The notes under the pieces were generated by a model. It saw only the letters and a list, made by a program, of their open reading frames with translations, ran no database searches and was not told the DNA's origin. A program made the position numbers and the translations under genes. Of a stretch of DNA of 64,000 nucleotides, positions 1 to 14,900 are shown piece after piece (within the stretch, counting starts at the first letter, position 1; each line of letters begins with the position of its first letter). The DNA is from Monocercomonoides exilis (taxonomy: Eukaryota; Preaxostyla; Oxymonadida; Polymastigidae): the NCBI GenBank assembly GCA_001643675.2, contig LSRY02000012.1, positions 126,501 to 190,500 on the forward strand, given 5' to 3'.

Positions 1-241
1 TCTATGTTTTTTTCTTTGCATTTATCACAAATTATTAAAATTTTGATTTATTTTTAAAAGAAGTCAGAAATTAACCCATATTATAATATATGACAACAAA
101 TAAATAAATATAACTCTGCTTTATGACTTGTAGTTCGCGGAAAAAATTTTTGTCAATTGTTTGCTTGAATTTACATTTAAGATGCGAAATGAAAAGTTAC
201 TGAATATTGCATAAATGTTCAATTCATGTTCATTTTTGTAG
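1..241. other. Window edge and presumed 5' region of the first gene
   Basis: AT-rich sequence. No complete gene is visible. The stretch ending at 241 (TTTTTGTAG) looks like a 3' splice site for the exon that begins at 242, so at least one upstream exon of the next gene should lie here or outside the window. One possibility consistent in phase is a tiny exon starting with the ATG at 123 and ending near 158, joined to 242. This is a guess. Confidence 0.4.
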
Positions 242-2708
242 TCCGAGGATAATCGAAGTTATACGTTAAATCAAAACATTAACGAAATCGACAATCAATT
301 TAAATTGGTTCAAAATCATACAAGCACTCCTTTAAGAAACTTTTTCGAAGATTTATATCATCCTTCTCAAAATACTTTTTATTCTCATTCGAGCGCTTCT
401 GATGAAAAAGATATTTTTTCAACTCATTTTCGCAGAAACATTCCATCATCTTGTCAAGGTATTTCCCCTCTGCAATGCTAGAATTTTTATCTTTATTTTT
501 TTGCTGTTCGATATTTTACTTCAAGATGCTTACAGCAGTCTAAATCCATCAATGAAGCATTTAAAATCACAAAAAACAACATTTGCTTCATCTGTTCCTT
601 TTGAATTTAAAAAAGAAAGTGAAATCGCAAATTTATCCTCGACTTTTCATCGTGATTTAAGTTTGTAGAAGAAAAATAGCTTATCAAACTTATATTTTTC
701 ATAAAATTTAATTTCAGAATTGCCAGAAACGCAAAGTGAGTCCCAACATGATGAAGCAAGATCTTTGACCATGCAGGATAAAAATCAAGTTATTTCATTA
801 GTAGAAGCCGCTTGCGAGACTCAAAATACATCTCATTTTGGCAGTACTGACATTCCAAAGGAAGATGAAACGAAAAACGCACCGAAAAAGATTTTTGATG
901 TTAACGAAACACGGAAAAGATATCTTGAACAAATACAAAATGATCAGAAAGTTGATCCGCCTTATGCACCTACATATCCAATTACAGCACAAGAAATGAT
1001 AACTGAACAAATCTCAATAATAAATTCAACGATCAACAAAATTTCACTAAATTCTTCAGAACATTTAGAACAGCTTGAAGAGGAAGATGCTCAAAAAGAA
1101 GAAAAAGGCGATGTTACAGACGCTTCTGTTGAAGTGTTATCATCACATTCACCAATCGATCCACTTTTATTGGAGAACTTCAGCACTTGGAGGACAGCCG
1201 GCACGAAGCATGTTGAATTCAGCTATGACGTTGAGCTGGACATCAATGGGGAGAAGCAAACAGACATCAAAAATGCGAAGCTGGGCAAGTTAATTAGAGA
1301 ATGGCTGATGGAAGATGCTGAATTTGCAAAATACAGCGGAAGTTACTCACCTCAGACAATGAAAAAACGCAAGGCTCGACTCAAAAACAAGCAGTATCAA
1401 GAAGCAAAATTGTTTTACAACACTTTTGGGGAATGGCCCCGCAAATACTGGGAAACAGATGAAGATGAGGGGAAAGAATGTGATGACAAAAATTTGGAAG
1501 AAATTGACACAAAGAAGACTGAAGATTCCATTGAAACGAAATATAACCAAATGACAATTGAAGAATTGCAGATGATGAAAAGTGACGCTGCAGAAGGTGC
1601 GATGACTGCGGATGAAAGAGATCTTCTTGAAAGAGCGATTCAAAAGAAGCAGAAGAAGAACTTCAAAAAGGAGCAATTTGAAGCTATGACCAATTTAGAT
1701 CGCTATTTCTACAATCTCAAAATTACAAAGGAAAAAAAGAAATCAGCCGAAAAGCGTAACGAGGCTAAATGTTGCGATTCGCAAAAGTTATTTCAATCAG
1801 ATGTTACACTGGACAAATTACTTACTGAAACTATCATGCCATTAATCGAACAATGCCCTGCAACAGAAAATTCGTCAATTTCTTTGAAAGGCAATTCTGA
1901 AAGCACATTTGTAGACTCTTCATCAAGAAGTGATTTTTGTTCAGAAACTCCAGTCAATTCTAGAACAATTTATCCGAAGGAAAATTCACAAAACACTCTT
2001 TTTCAGCAAACTGGATGTTATTCCACTGAAATTTCTCAACACCTTTTAAGTTCTCGAAGTCCGTTATTGCTATCCCCACCACTACATTTTCTTATTAATT
2101 CAGTTTTTCCTACCATGGAAAGCAAGAGACTTCCAATAATAGCTGATAATTCAGGATTCTCAAGCAATCAAAAAAACAAGCTTATAAACCTTGAGGCTAA
2201 TCGTTCAAATTTAAAGAATGATTCACGCTCTCTAAACGAGAAATATCATGTTAATTCCTTACCACCGCTATTGCAGCTGAAAAGAATCACAGCCACAAAA
2301 CCAATTGTCCTCTCAAAGAAAGACATTCCATTCAATCAATTGAATTCTTTCACAATTTCTGAAGATGATATCTTACCTTATTTGACTCTAAAATTATCTT
2401 ACCAAAATGAGCCCAAACAATATGGAACGCTTAGCGAGTCATTTGGGCAACCTTTCATAACACCACTTTCTGAAGCGTTATTTTGCAGAAGCAAAAGATC
2501 ACTGAAAGCCTCTTCTGTTTGCACTGCAAAAATTCTCCACGAAAAGTACGTGAGGGTTATTACGCGAGTGAAAGAACGCGCATTCAAACAAACCCCGACT
2601 TATCATAAATACTATTGGTCTTTTGACGAAATACCGTTGAGTAGAAAGAGAAGAAAACAGCTTTATAAGGAACAAAAATTGGAAATGCTTTTGAAGGGTT
2701 TAAAATAG
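242..2708 (+). CDS. Unrecognised spliced protein, about 780 residues visible
   Basis: Three exons can be joined in frame: 242-458, 526-660 and 718-2708. The two introns (459-525, 67 nt; 661-717, 57 nt) begin GTATTT and GTTTGT and end in AG, and both junction phases agree. The stop is TAG. I do not recognise the family. The N-terminal half is acidic and polar. A better-structured segment (about residues 155-250 of the last exon, around plus positions 1180-1470) contains the words FSTWRTAG, VEFSYDVEL and FYNTFGEWPRKYW and is rich in charged residues. A lysine/glutamate-rich probable helix follows at about 1540-1760. The last 60 residues are strongly basic (SRKRRKQ, KEQK), which could be a nucleic-acid-binding or nuclear-localisation tail. 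There is no signal peptide or membrane segment. The true start codon is uncertain. The gene is tail-to-tail with the BEACH gene, 200 bp away. Confidence 0.7.
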
Positions 2709-2712
2709 TTTT

Positions 2713-2736
2713 TAGAGAGAGAGAGAGAGAGATAGA
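2713..2736. repeat. (GA)n simple repeat in convergent intergenic DNA
   Basis: A short GA dinucleotide run lies just 3' of the first gene's stop codon, between two genes that end towards each other. It is probably 3' untranslated or spacer DNA. Confidence 0.8.
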
Positions 2737-2908
2737 TAAAACAAGAATATCCCACAAAGAATATTCATAATATTTTAACAAATCATCCTTTAATGATTTT
2801 GAACATATTACAAATTTGAAGTGGTAATGAAACTTATTAAACAGCAAAACGAAAAAAAAGTGAACAAAAATCACTAATTTAGAAAATAAACAAAATAAAC
2901 ACAAAAAA

Positions 2909-5900
2909 TTATTTCTTCTTTTTCAATGAAATTCGAGTTATAATTAATTGCATGAGCGTACCCCATGGGGAAGGAGGATTTGATTTAACAGGAGGAAGAG
3001 CAAAAAATAAAGGTAGAATATTAAACAGAGTTGGAAGGGCAAATGTTTCTTTGAAAGGAGTAGAAGAAAGGACTTCTTCAATATCAACAAGGCTATTATG
3101 CAGACTAACCCACTGATGTTCAGGAAGCGTATCAAATGGAGCTTGAACATGAAAACGGTGGGACAAAGTTGATTGGGAGACTTGAAGAAGAGAAGGGCTG
3201 TTGAGGAAAAGTGAAGAAGAGCAGAATGCTTTGACAAATGTGATAAGAGAACGAGTAACAGAAATATCATCAGTCTGCTGCTTTGCACACAAAAGAAGCT
3301 GCTTCTCCAGTAAAGCGAACAATCTTGCTTGAGGGTTTGAAATGCGATATATTGTAGCGATTGAACCGTGAAGAACATCAAAGCAGCAAACATCACACAC
3401 ACGAACAACGTTCGATGCAAAGCCAAGCTGCGGAAGCAAAATTTTATGGCGAGAGCAACGAGAGCACACATATCTTCCACAGCGTCTGCAGTGATGCTTC
3501 CTCTTAAATCCCATTGGCCCTGCACAGATGAAGCAGTCAACAACGTTAGTGTCGCGATCCCAATGACTGCGTGGATGCATCAAAGAGGTCTGCAAAGCGT
3601 CCTCAGGAATGGGAAGCAAACTATCGGATAAGTCAATCTCCTCTTTCACTCGAAAAGAAGAAGTCGCGTTTTCAGATGCTTCAGGCTCTGCATCTTCATC
3701 TTCATTGATAGCAAATGTAATAAAACTTTGATCATTTCTTTCGACAACTAATGCACCATAAAACGGGAAATGAATTATATTTGTAATTGTTGGGATGTTT
3801 TGTAAAGCTGACGCAACAGGCAAAGCAGGGGATTGCTTCAAAGACAATGAATCTTGGTTCCTCAGTTTGCTCAACGTTCCAGATTGTTCTGCCAGTTGCT
3901 CATCTTTATCCAAGAAGTGCTGATTTGTTGTACTAATAGCATTATTGATATATTGAACTGAAGGGACGTCTTTTTTGCACTCACAGCTTTGATGTACAGA
4001 AGCGTTGTACATATACTCAGCAAATGAAACTATCGATTCGACAATCGTATTTATGAATTCTCGAACATCAGAATTCGCCTTTGTTCTACGAACACTTTCG
4101 ATGACAACAACTTCATTTGAATTTTTGTCTTTTCCTTTTTCGCTGTCCATCTCATTTTCAGTTGTTAGTTGCTTTTTGTTATTTTTTATCTGTTTCTGTG
4201 TCGAAGCAATCCTATTAAAAAGAGTTTCCATCCACGACCAACCTCCGCTTTTGTGTGTAATAAAGCGTAATGACCCGTCTGAATGTGCTGTAACGATGCA
4301 AACATCTCTATCGATTGGAGAGCTAATCACACCTGCTGTTGAAAACGATTGCGATAATGGCATGCATAATTCTGAATAGCCATCAGATTGTTTACTAACT
4401 TGTTCTGAGTTGACATCAAACACATTTAAAGAAGTATTTGTGACTGCAATAAACGATGTAACTGATGAATAAGTTGTGAAGAATGATAAAGAAACAAGAG
4501 ATGTCTGTGGATTTTGACTAAGGGGCAAGGAAAGTGCGAATGAATCAATAAATGGAGATCGATTTGCGAAGAAAGTTTTCTGCAGTTGTAATTCTTCATT
4601 TGAAGGAGAGTTACTGTTGTCGGAAATCAATGATGAACCAAATTCTCCTGAAATTAAGTAAGAAAGAGATGAAATAAGAGGATGAAGAACAGGCTTTGGC
4701 TCCAAAACACCATCTATAACAGAAAAATTGTATGATCTGAATGAGTTATCATCGTTGCACAATGTCGGATCCAACATTATTTCGTTTTCAAACAAATCCT
4801 CAAAAGGATTGTCCGATTGCAGTGCTTTATTAATAGTAAAGACTTTGATTAGTGACATCCTGGAAAGGTCCCACGCGATGATTACACCTCCTTCATCGCA
4901 AGAGAGAAGCAGAGGAATTGTTGGGTGCATTGCCACTTTCTTTATCCTGAACTGGTGTCCTCTCAACTCTCCAATCAATGCGGCAGAAAAGTGTGTGGAC
5001 TGTTGCTGTTCCGAAGACCTCGCATAATCTCTGATTGAAGGCTCAATGCAACCAATCTGTCGTTTACCTTCTGTTAAATGCCTGAATGCATCTGTATTTT
5101 CTGAAAAAGAGGTCGGATCGTGTTCTTTCAGTCTCCAGATTCGAATAATACAGTCTTCATCGGCAGAAGCAAAGTGGAGAGTGTTAAGCGGTGAAACAGA
5201 CAAAGGAAATGCAGGAAGCATCTCCTTCACAATAAGGTGCTGTTGACTTAATTGCTGCCGTTGCTGTTCTGTCCAATTGAGTGTGTCACGAATTCTCTGC
5301 AGCTCTTCGCTCTCTCTTTGAAGTCTGTGACTCGCTGGTGCTTTGCTGGTTGATAACAGCACGACTGTTCCGTGTGCGAAATCATCATCATCATAATCCA
5401 TCAGAATAGAAGAAGACGAAGATGAAGGCAAATCATTTCCAATGTGATCATTTGCAGCTGTCGAAATGAATTTGCTTTTCGGATCTTTCTCAATCACAGC
5501 AAGTAATTCATTCGAAGTCTTTTCATCATCCACAATTTGCAGAAGCTTTTGAATTTCAAGCCACATTTCCTTTCCAAAGCCTACTTCAGGAATTGCACCA
5601 GAACCTGTTCGAATTGAGAGAGGCACATCTGGGCAGACTCCACTTAACGGATTAAAAGAAGCTATTGACTCTTCAGACGGATACTCATCCCATCTTTCTG
5701 CAGGAACAATTGGTCCTTTTCGCTCTTTTCCTTTCTTTTGTTTGCCATCCGGAAGTTGCCCTCCGTTTCTAGATGCTGCTTTTGCTTTTGCTTTTGACTT
5801 CGCTTTTGCCTTTGGTTTGGCCTTGGCTTTGGCCTTTGCTTTTTTCAGTTGCTCAGCAGCCAGCTCTGCTCTGAGTGCAACCAGTATTCTTGGATGTTTA

Positions 5901-8900
5901 GGTGCAAGCACCACAAATCGATGGGCCAAAGTTGGATCATTCCCAAATAGATGGTTAAGTGTGGTAGAGCCTTTCAGCAATGCAGTTGATAAAGACAGAG
6001 AGAATGAAGGAGTGTTGAAGACCCAGGGAAGCAACGACGAACTCAGCTGGATGAATGCATTCATATCAAAAAGAGGAGCAGTGGCAGAGTTTGATGCACG
6101 AAGTGAAGGTGGAAACAGGATATTCTCGATGGCTGGTATCTGTTCGTGAATGTAGCTGAGCAGAACAGATGGAAGAGAGAAGATAAACGACAGTGTTGAC
6201 CAGATGGGAGAGGAAGTAGAAGAAGGCAGTTCTACAGACGCTGAGCTGCTTGTGGCAGTTACTGTATTTTTCCGATCTTTCTGTGAAAGCGATAGATGAA
6301 CAGGCATTCCATCAAGTGGCTCTGGCTGAGTGTGTGGTATGTGGCGTATTTGTGCAGAAGGATCAAACGGAGACATTTCTTGCTTTTGCTGCTCGATTGT
6401 GCAAATGTCGATTGCATTTCGTAACAATGAATCATTGAAATGCGATAGCTGGGATGAAAAACAATCCATTACAGGTTCAAATAATTCACGTAATTCATTT
6501 TTCAGTTCTTCTAATGATGGTATTCTGATATCACATAAGAAATTGCATTCGCACGAATCATCTTCAACTTCTGCTGGAGAGAAATAGATGGGCCGTGAGA
6601 AAAATGCTGATGGAACAGGGAATGGAAGGGAGTTTATATGAAAAGCACTTACAGGAACTTGTAAAGGTTGAGTTGGATGCATATGGTCTAAATGATACCG
6701 ATGACCAAGCAACAACTCTTGTGAAAGATGAGAGGAATCGTCCACTTCGACTGAATGAAGAGTATTTGTCCAACTCAAAAGATCGTCGTACTTCGTTGGA
6801 GATGGGATTGTCGTTCGTAGAGAAGTGAACAACTCCAGATCGATGTTTTGCAGCACATTCAGAGGCGATTCATCAGAAAAGTGTGAAAGAGACAAAGTTC
6901 GAGAGTTGAAAGTGGAAGGAGTAGAAAATGGTTGAGCAAGCCATTTAACACCAGTAAGAGATGGAAACGTTGGCAGAGTATCGAATGAGGATGGAAGAGA
7001 AGTGTTAATATCAACAAAAGAAAGAGATCTCGTATGAGACGCCTCTGCGCCCCATTTCAAAAGCCTTCTGCCAGAAACAATGTCGAACAGACGAAGAGAA
7101 GAATCAGGCGACGATGCATCCAACAAAAGAGAAGAGTCTCTAAATAACAATCTGTCGCTTCTGTGTTGCAAAATGTTGGGCGCATCCAACTCCATTTGTG
7201 GAATATGCATATCACCAGGGAGAATTGTTGTGTGAAGAGATTGGCGATGAAGATGAGTAGGATGGAACGGGAAAATGGCATCTGACTCGAAAAAGGAAGG
7301 TATTTCAGAGGTAAATGATGTTGGAACAGTTGTTGAATCTTCTTCTTTGGCTACAATTTCAGTTCCTTCGTTTTCATCATTGAATTGAGTAAAAGCACAT
7401 CCAAGAGAGAAGCCAAGTTTGCGCTGATTTGCAAGCATCAAGAAATCTGATGGAAGGATCACTGGCTCATCAGAACTTGAAGAATCAAATGCTCCTGATA
7501 CATGAGACAATGCACTTAAAGATATAACAGACGAAGGTCCAATTGGTTTTTCCTTCGCCAAAGTCATTTGAGGATCTTGTTGAAGCGAACCCTGCGTTGC
7601 AGCCATATCTTCAGTGAATGCAGCATTCTCAGCAACATCGCTGCTAAAATCCTGAATCTGTTCCACTCTTTCTATCTTACGCAGTGCGTGTGTTGAAAGA
7701 CCACCAGCTTTGACGACTGTCACAGGAACAAGACGTCTCGCTCCTTCCAATGTGAGTGTCGGCGAAGGCATAAATCTTCTTTTTGGATGTGCTGTTTGGA
7801 AAAGTTGAAGCGGAACCTGCCCAAAACTGACTATTTGTTTTCTTCCTGAGCGGCGTAAAACTCTGTCTTGATTCACAGAAAAATCTGTGCAGCCACCGTA
7901 CGTCGATGGATGAAATACATTCAGCGCCTTTTCTGCAGCTGGGCCACGTTGTTTGTATCCGAAGATTAAGTCAATCCACTCGTTGAGATGGCTCGATACA
8001 AACGGTGATTCGAGTGCTTGTCTGTGCAATTTGATGAACAGGTCGGGGTTTCCATGTGCCCATGGAGGCAACACTACATCGTGAAGAGCTTCTCCACGTA
8101 AAAAGGCAGAATGCCGAGGAAGTGGTGAAGGGAAAGCATGAGGAGGGATGGACCCTTCTTCTGGATAAACACTGCTTACACACTCAAACGGCGCACGAGC
8201 AGATCTTCGCCCAATTTCACCTGCTTTCAGATGTGAGCGGAGAAAGTGTGGATTGCAGAAGAATTCTGGAATGAGTTCCTTCAAGTCATTCAGCTGTCGC
8301 GAACAAGCTGCACTGCGCCAAGCTTCCTCAACTGAATGGAAGAGTCGATCGCCTGTGTCAAACCTTCCGCCCTGAAGGTGGATGGCTTTTGTTGTGAAAG
8401 GCTCAAGACGAATAAGATAATACAACACAATAAGCTCTGTGCTGTAATGCGTTCCATAATGATAAGGCACCATTGAAGGATCGTTGAATGAGAGAATAGT
8501 CTCAAATTGTTCAGCAGCTGTCTTCATCCTTTCTGTTGTTTGTGCTCCCATTGGTTTGGAGAGGTCTCTGTACGAGCAAGGATCTCTTAGATCAAGTTGC
8601 GTAGATGTATAGTCACTGAGAACCCAAGGGAATATTGGATACTGTCCAAGATCAGAGAAGGTTCGTCCAGCAGCAGTGTTTAGGAACAGAAGATAATCAA
8701 AGTTGGAGATGACGCCTTCGCTCCACAGATGTGTTGCTTCGGGAAGGGTGAGTGTTGTGCATGTTGGAGAAAATGACTTCAGAGAAGTGATTGTCTGCTG
8801 TGTTGATGCGATGGTCGGTGCAACAATTGAGTCTGATGGAAAGTGCTGCGAGTGAACAACAAGAGGAATGCGAATCTTGTCTCGCGGTGGGAGCTTGATA

Positions 8901-11900
8901 ATTTTTCTGTCAATTGTTGGGAAGTGCAAAGGAATTGGCAGTTTTGAAGTTTTTGGCTTTGATTGAGTGGACGCGAGATCAGAATTTGGCAAAGGCGACA
9001 TTAAAGGAGATGGCATTTGGATTATGGTGAAACCAGGAGAAGGAAGAGAACTCACAGAACTAGGAGATGCATTGAGAGAAGGAGTGAGTGTTGTTTCAGA
9101 GGGAAGCGGGGTTGGCTCTTGTTCTGACATTGTTGATTCTGATGAGGTTGTTGTGGATGAATAAGCAGATTCTGTCCTAATTCGTCGAATCTCTTTTTGA
9201 GTCTGTTCAAACTTGAAATCTTCAACTTCTGCTTTGTCTATCTCTCTTTCTTCTTCTTCATTGCCCTTGTTATCTCCATCATGATGTTCATTACTTGCAT
9301 TTTCTTGCATATTTGGCTCTTCTCCTTCGAGAACAGAACCTTCATCGACTGATCCTTCATCATCGCTATAGTCTCTCTCATCATCTTCCTCTTCTTCATT
9401 TTCTTCAGCTAGTCGATCTTCATCGATCGTTTCCTTCTCTTCGTCTTCGTCTTCATCATCAGCTTCATTGCCAAGCCTGTCATAGTCAGATCGAATTGAC
9501 AACGATTCCTCCATCTCTCCAGTTGCAGTCAAGGGAAGTGGAACGCAATCTTCGCATTTCTGTTCATCGTTTTGTTCAATTGCTTGTTCTTCTCCAGTCT
9601 TTTCTGAATCTTCGGTTGAAAGATGAGTTGAATCTTCAGAATCCAATCTTGCATTAGTAACCTGAAATTCGCCTTTTGAATTAATAGCTGTATTTGGACT
9701 ATCTGTTGTTGAATCAATTGAAACTCTTTTGGTGGTTTCATCTCCATCGCTTTCCTTTCTTTCATCTTTTTGCGCCTTCGCTTCTACTTCGCTGGATAGT
9801 CTTTGCTCTGAATATGATACCGTTGAAGATTCAAGAGGACTCAGTTGCGGTTTAACATTTGTAGTAGTAGTAGTTGTTGTTGTTGTTGTTGGACTTTTAA
9901 TGTCAGACAGGCTTAATGAACTGCACATGCCATGCTCTTCTTCTCTCTTTCTCTTCATGGCCTTCAGCCAATGTCTCCTCTCCACCAATGCCCCTCTTTC
10001 CCATTCATCTTCCCATGCTTCAGTAAATCCTTCTCCGATACCAATTCCGATACCTCCTACACCTTCTTCATCCACAGCCCTCGAATGTGTTGACGGATTG
10101 TCGCAGACAGCTCGGCAGATAATTCCATACATTCTCTCGCGACTGGCTGTCGAAGGAAACAATATGAACAGCCCCTGTCCTTCTGTTGTGAGTATCTCCA
10201 ACGCCACGTGCTGTAATGCGTATCGTCTCCTCATCACCATCACAATCGATTCAAATGGTAATGAAAACGATGGTGGGAATGAAAGTCCACGACAATCTGG
10301 TGGAAGAGATGATCCAGCAACTGACGCTGCTGTTGTCGCACAGCTGGAACAACCACTGATTGATGAAAACAACGGAGCTTGCTTTTCTAACAAGCCGTTC
10401 ATTGTAGCTTCTTTTTCAAGCGGATTAACTTCTTCGGATTCGTTGGGCACGTAATCTTGATTGCCTATCATTGAAGATGGAATTGGATTTGGTGCAAGAG
10501 GACGAAATAGAAGAGGGGAAAATGGAGAGAGACGATAAAATTCGTATGGAGGAATTTTCTTCATTCTGGCAATATGATATCTCACAACTTTAGATAAACT
10601 TTTGATGTCCAAATATATTTTTGGTACTTTTGGTTTTGGTAAAGTCATCTGCCCTGAAGAAAGCACTTTCAGAGCATCGTTTCTGAATGATCTTTTTGCA
10701 TTGCTTGCGATGCTCCTTTGGGCAACTGCAGCATCTTGAGAGTTCTGTGTATCAATCTCTTGCTGTATTGTGTCGAACAGCCAGATGGATGGAGATGAGC
10801 GCACAAAATCAACAACAAACAGCCGATCTTGTTTGACAACAAGAAGCGCATGCTGCCTTTCAATACCACTCACAAGTCGATGACAGTTTGCAATGGCAAG
10901 TGGAAGAGGATGAGTCATCACCAACGAAAGAGTGCTTATCAAAGAGCACATCACAACCCGCATATCAACGCAGAGCTGCAATGGAGACAGTGATGCGAAT
11001 CCACTTTTCCTTTTGATGCCTTCTTCGTCAGACTGTCCAAGTGCCTCGTACAACTTCATCAGATTGTCCGTTGCTGTTGTCTTCTCCAAGGGTAATGTTG
11101 TTTTCTCTTGAACAAGCTTCAAAAAGCATCGGAGCTGAGCATTCCACGTTAGATTATCAAATCGTGATGAAAGACGTAGTGAGAGTGGAGTGAATGGAGA
11201 AGCCTGTGAAAATCCTTCAGAACTACTAATTCTTGTTAGAACGGGAAGTGATGCATTAAGCAAAGATGTGCTATTATCTGCCATCCAATCAATCATCTGC
11301 GGAGATAAATCAAACTGAGCTGTTGTTTTGACTCGGAAATGCAATGGTCTTTTGCACACATCATTGTTATTAAGAGTACCAGAAGAATTATTAATGAGCT
11401 GCTTTTCTCTGATTCTATAAAGCGCAGATCCAATGACTCCGGGTGGCAATGCAAATATCCCATTCTCGCAATAGCACTCATTGTACACAAATCTGTTCCA
11501 ACTTTGATGTGATGTCGTGTGGATCTCGTTGCATCGTGTAACATAATACAGAAGCTGTTGCGAATAAAACGACGAAGTGGAAACAACTTGCAAATGCAAC
11601 AATGCTGTTTGTGCAGATGAAGAAAGATTGAAGCATCTTGCTTTGTTTTGATTAAGCGAACGTAAATAGGTGACTGCTATTTCTGGTGTTGGAACCACTT
11701 TCTCCTTTTGCTGAGGTTCCATCAACAAAAATCGACTTGATTCAATTGACAGCACTTCAGCAGAAAATGGAAGAACTCCTTCTTTTTCTGTGTTCTGAGT
11801 CGTATACATCATTTGGGGAAGATTCGGAAGGGCTTCTTCGATGTCTGTGTGCCCAAGTGAATCTGCAATCAGGTTATCGATTTTGGCTTTAGCTTCGATC

Positions 11901-14900
11901 TCTTCATTGTTAATCATCCAACTTAATATCACTTCCAGTGTTGAGCGAAATAGAGCGTAAGTGAGAGGTGGAGGAGAGATGACTTTGCTCTCATCTGCAG
12001 CAGATATGAATGCAACTTCAGTGTTCTTTGTGCTCAGCCGGGAGCGAAGGAGAAATTGCTTCACAAAATGCAGAATAAACGATGAAGAAGCATAAAGTTT
12101 GACTGCTGCTGTCCAAAAAGGTTTTGCTGAAGAAGTTGGAAACAAAGTTGAGGCAGTTAGAGTTTCTAGAGGAGGACTTGAAGAAACATTCGGCAACAGC
12201 GGAGAAGGATGTGGACTCATAATTGGAGTGGATGGAGAAGGGGCAGTTGTGCGGAATAAAGATTCACCAACTGGAGAAGAGCTGTGTGAAGGAAAGTTGC
12301 TAGGAGTCAAAGAAGTGTATGATGAATCGCCAAATGAATCGTTCTGCTCAGAAAGAATGTTGTACTCAGCATCAGGATCAGAGGGAAATCCATAGCGATT
12401 CAGCCACTGAGAAAAGTTCTGATCGTTCTTGAATGTTTCCAGAAGGAAATGACCTGCTGATGAGCGGACAAGTTGATAGAGAAGAGAGAAAATGGCATCA
12501 CTTAATTCATCTGAAGAATGATCCTCTGAAGATTTTGAAGAAGATTCTGCAACCGATGCAGATGTTATTTGAGTTGGTAAGTTTTTCTCCTTCAATTTCA
12601 GATAAGCATAAAGAATGGTGGTGAACAATGGGAACAGAAATGGTGCCATTACCGATTGTGCAACATCTGTAAAATGAACAGATTGCGCAACAAATGAAAT
12701 TGGATTAAAAGTTGCAGCTTCTTTTTCTTTGTTCTCTGTCTCTTTCTTCTCGCGGAAGAAAAACGAAAACCTTCCACGGCTTTTCTTTGATTCGCTTTTT
12801 GTCCTTTCTCTGATGGCTTCTCTTTCTTTCTGAGCCAATTTTTCTTGCTCGGTTGGAGTGAAAAGCTGGTTGAATCGGAGGAATTTGTGAATGAAAAAGA
12901 TAATTCGCGAATGACATAGAAACGAAAAAAAGTGAGACATTTCTTCGATTCGTGCGTTGCTGGCTACAAAATGAAACATCGTTCTGAGAATTGAAGAGAA
13001 GATAGAGATGAATACTGTCACAGACAAAGACATTCTGTTATTTTGGCTCTTCTCTTCTTGCGTTGCCAACATGATCGCTTGTGAAATGTTCAGAGATGAA
13101 AAAGGATAAAATGCAGATGTTTCTTGTGAATTGTGCATTGGATAAAAGCCAACGTATTCGTTGCTGCTAATTCCATCGCATTCTTCATCATCATCATAAT
13201 CTTTGTTCAATTCTTCTCTTTCGACTTTTTCATTGGATGAATGTTTTTCTGATTGTTCATCGTATTCAACATCGAACGCTTCCCATCTGCCGAGCCTGGG
13301 AGAAGGCGTGCGAGGAGGCTGTGAGTGCTGCCCGTGACTGTGATGAGACACGACAAAGTACGATTCTTCCAGTTGTTCTGAAGACTGCTTCGAAGAGCCA
13401 GTAAAAAGTGGCATGCGCTGCTGGTTTACGAAGCTGTTGCGGCTGATGTCAGACGGAGGTGGCTGAGGAGATTTCACAATGCGACGGAATTCACAAGGAA
13501 TCAGGACAACAGCTGGGAAGGCAAATAAAGAAGACAAAAGGAAAGAAGGATGGCATTCTGGAACAGACAGAGGTAAGAAGGCAGCACGATATTGTTTGAT
13601 TGAAACAGCAAAAGAAGCAAATGATGGAACAACAGGCAGAACAGGTTGTTTGAACATCGAAAGAAACGTGTTAAACAAAACAAGATCTGGTGAATCCTGC
13701 TCCTGGCTGAGATTACCTTTCGCAAATCGGAGCGGAAGCAAATGTGAAGTTGGCTGGAATGAGCCAGATGCCGAAGAAGGTGGATCTTTGAAAAGAGTGT
13801 TGGGCTTATTAATTCCAGCTGGAAAGACAGGCAGAAATGTTCTGCTTGCATTCTGCTCCTTTTGGGTTTTGAGATAAAGAGCAGAACACAAAGAGAGAAG
13901 AATGTCATAGCAAGGCTCTGTCAGATTTGGCAAGTCAGATGAAGGAAGAATAAATGAGAGTTCATAAAGGAATTTCACAACTGCTTCAAACAGCTTCGTG
14001 GATTGCAGTTCAACCGGATCAAAAAATGCACAATGTGGAGGCAAAAGCAGAGGAGGAGGTGCAGATGCTGGTTCTTTGACTCCAAAATTTGGGTATATAA
14101 GAGATTTTTGTTCAGTTTGCTGTGTTTTTTTCTTCATCTCATTTTCTTGTGAAGAAGAAACATCTGAAGTCAAGCCAAACTGTTTCAGATTTTTAGCGAC
14201 AAATTCTCCAACCCATCGCATAATTTGCTTTTTCAAAGGCAAAGAAATTTCCAAAGAAGACGTCAAATTCAGGAGGAAATGCATAGTTTCTGAAGAAGTT
14301 GAAGAGTGATGAGCCAAAGAAGAGGAAGAAGCGCTGATTGTAAAGTGCATGTGAGAGAATGAGAAGCGATTGAACACGAATAAGTGGTGAAGACATCGAA
14401 GAGGATAATATAAGACTGACTGAATGAACATCAATGCCACTTCTGAGGGAGCAACTGATGGAATGCACGAAACAAGAGCCAGAAATAGCTCAGAAGTCGA
14501 AGGAAGAGCCGAAGGAAAACGCAGAGACAAGCAGAGCGAGGATTGAATCAACGAAATTATTCCTTTCAAACTTGAAGCAGATAGTAGCACTTTGCGTGTG
14601 CCTATGTTCTCTTCTTCAGCAGAATGCACATTGTTTTCTTTGATTTTGTTTGGATTAAACACTTCTTGTTTTTCAGTTGTGTTGCTCACTTCATTTGTAG
14701 AATATGATGTTGCATTACTTCTTGCTTGAAAAGGCGCAAACAGTATTTCAGTCAGCGATGCATCTGGAATCAAAGGAGCTAAAAAGAATTGAGAAATAAC
14801 TGAATAAATCTGCTTCATATAGTTCGACATCAGCTGCGTGACAGTTGCATCGTTGAATGTTGTGCTCCTCATAACACTCGCTGTGAAATAGGACACATCA

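Noticed and set aside
9729-10454. 241-codon plus-strand open frame
   Set aside because: It is antisense to the PH-BEACH region and its acidic linker in the BEACH gene, with no independent signal.
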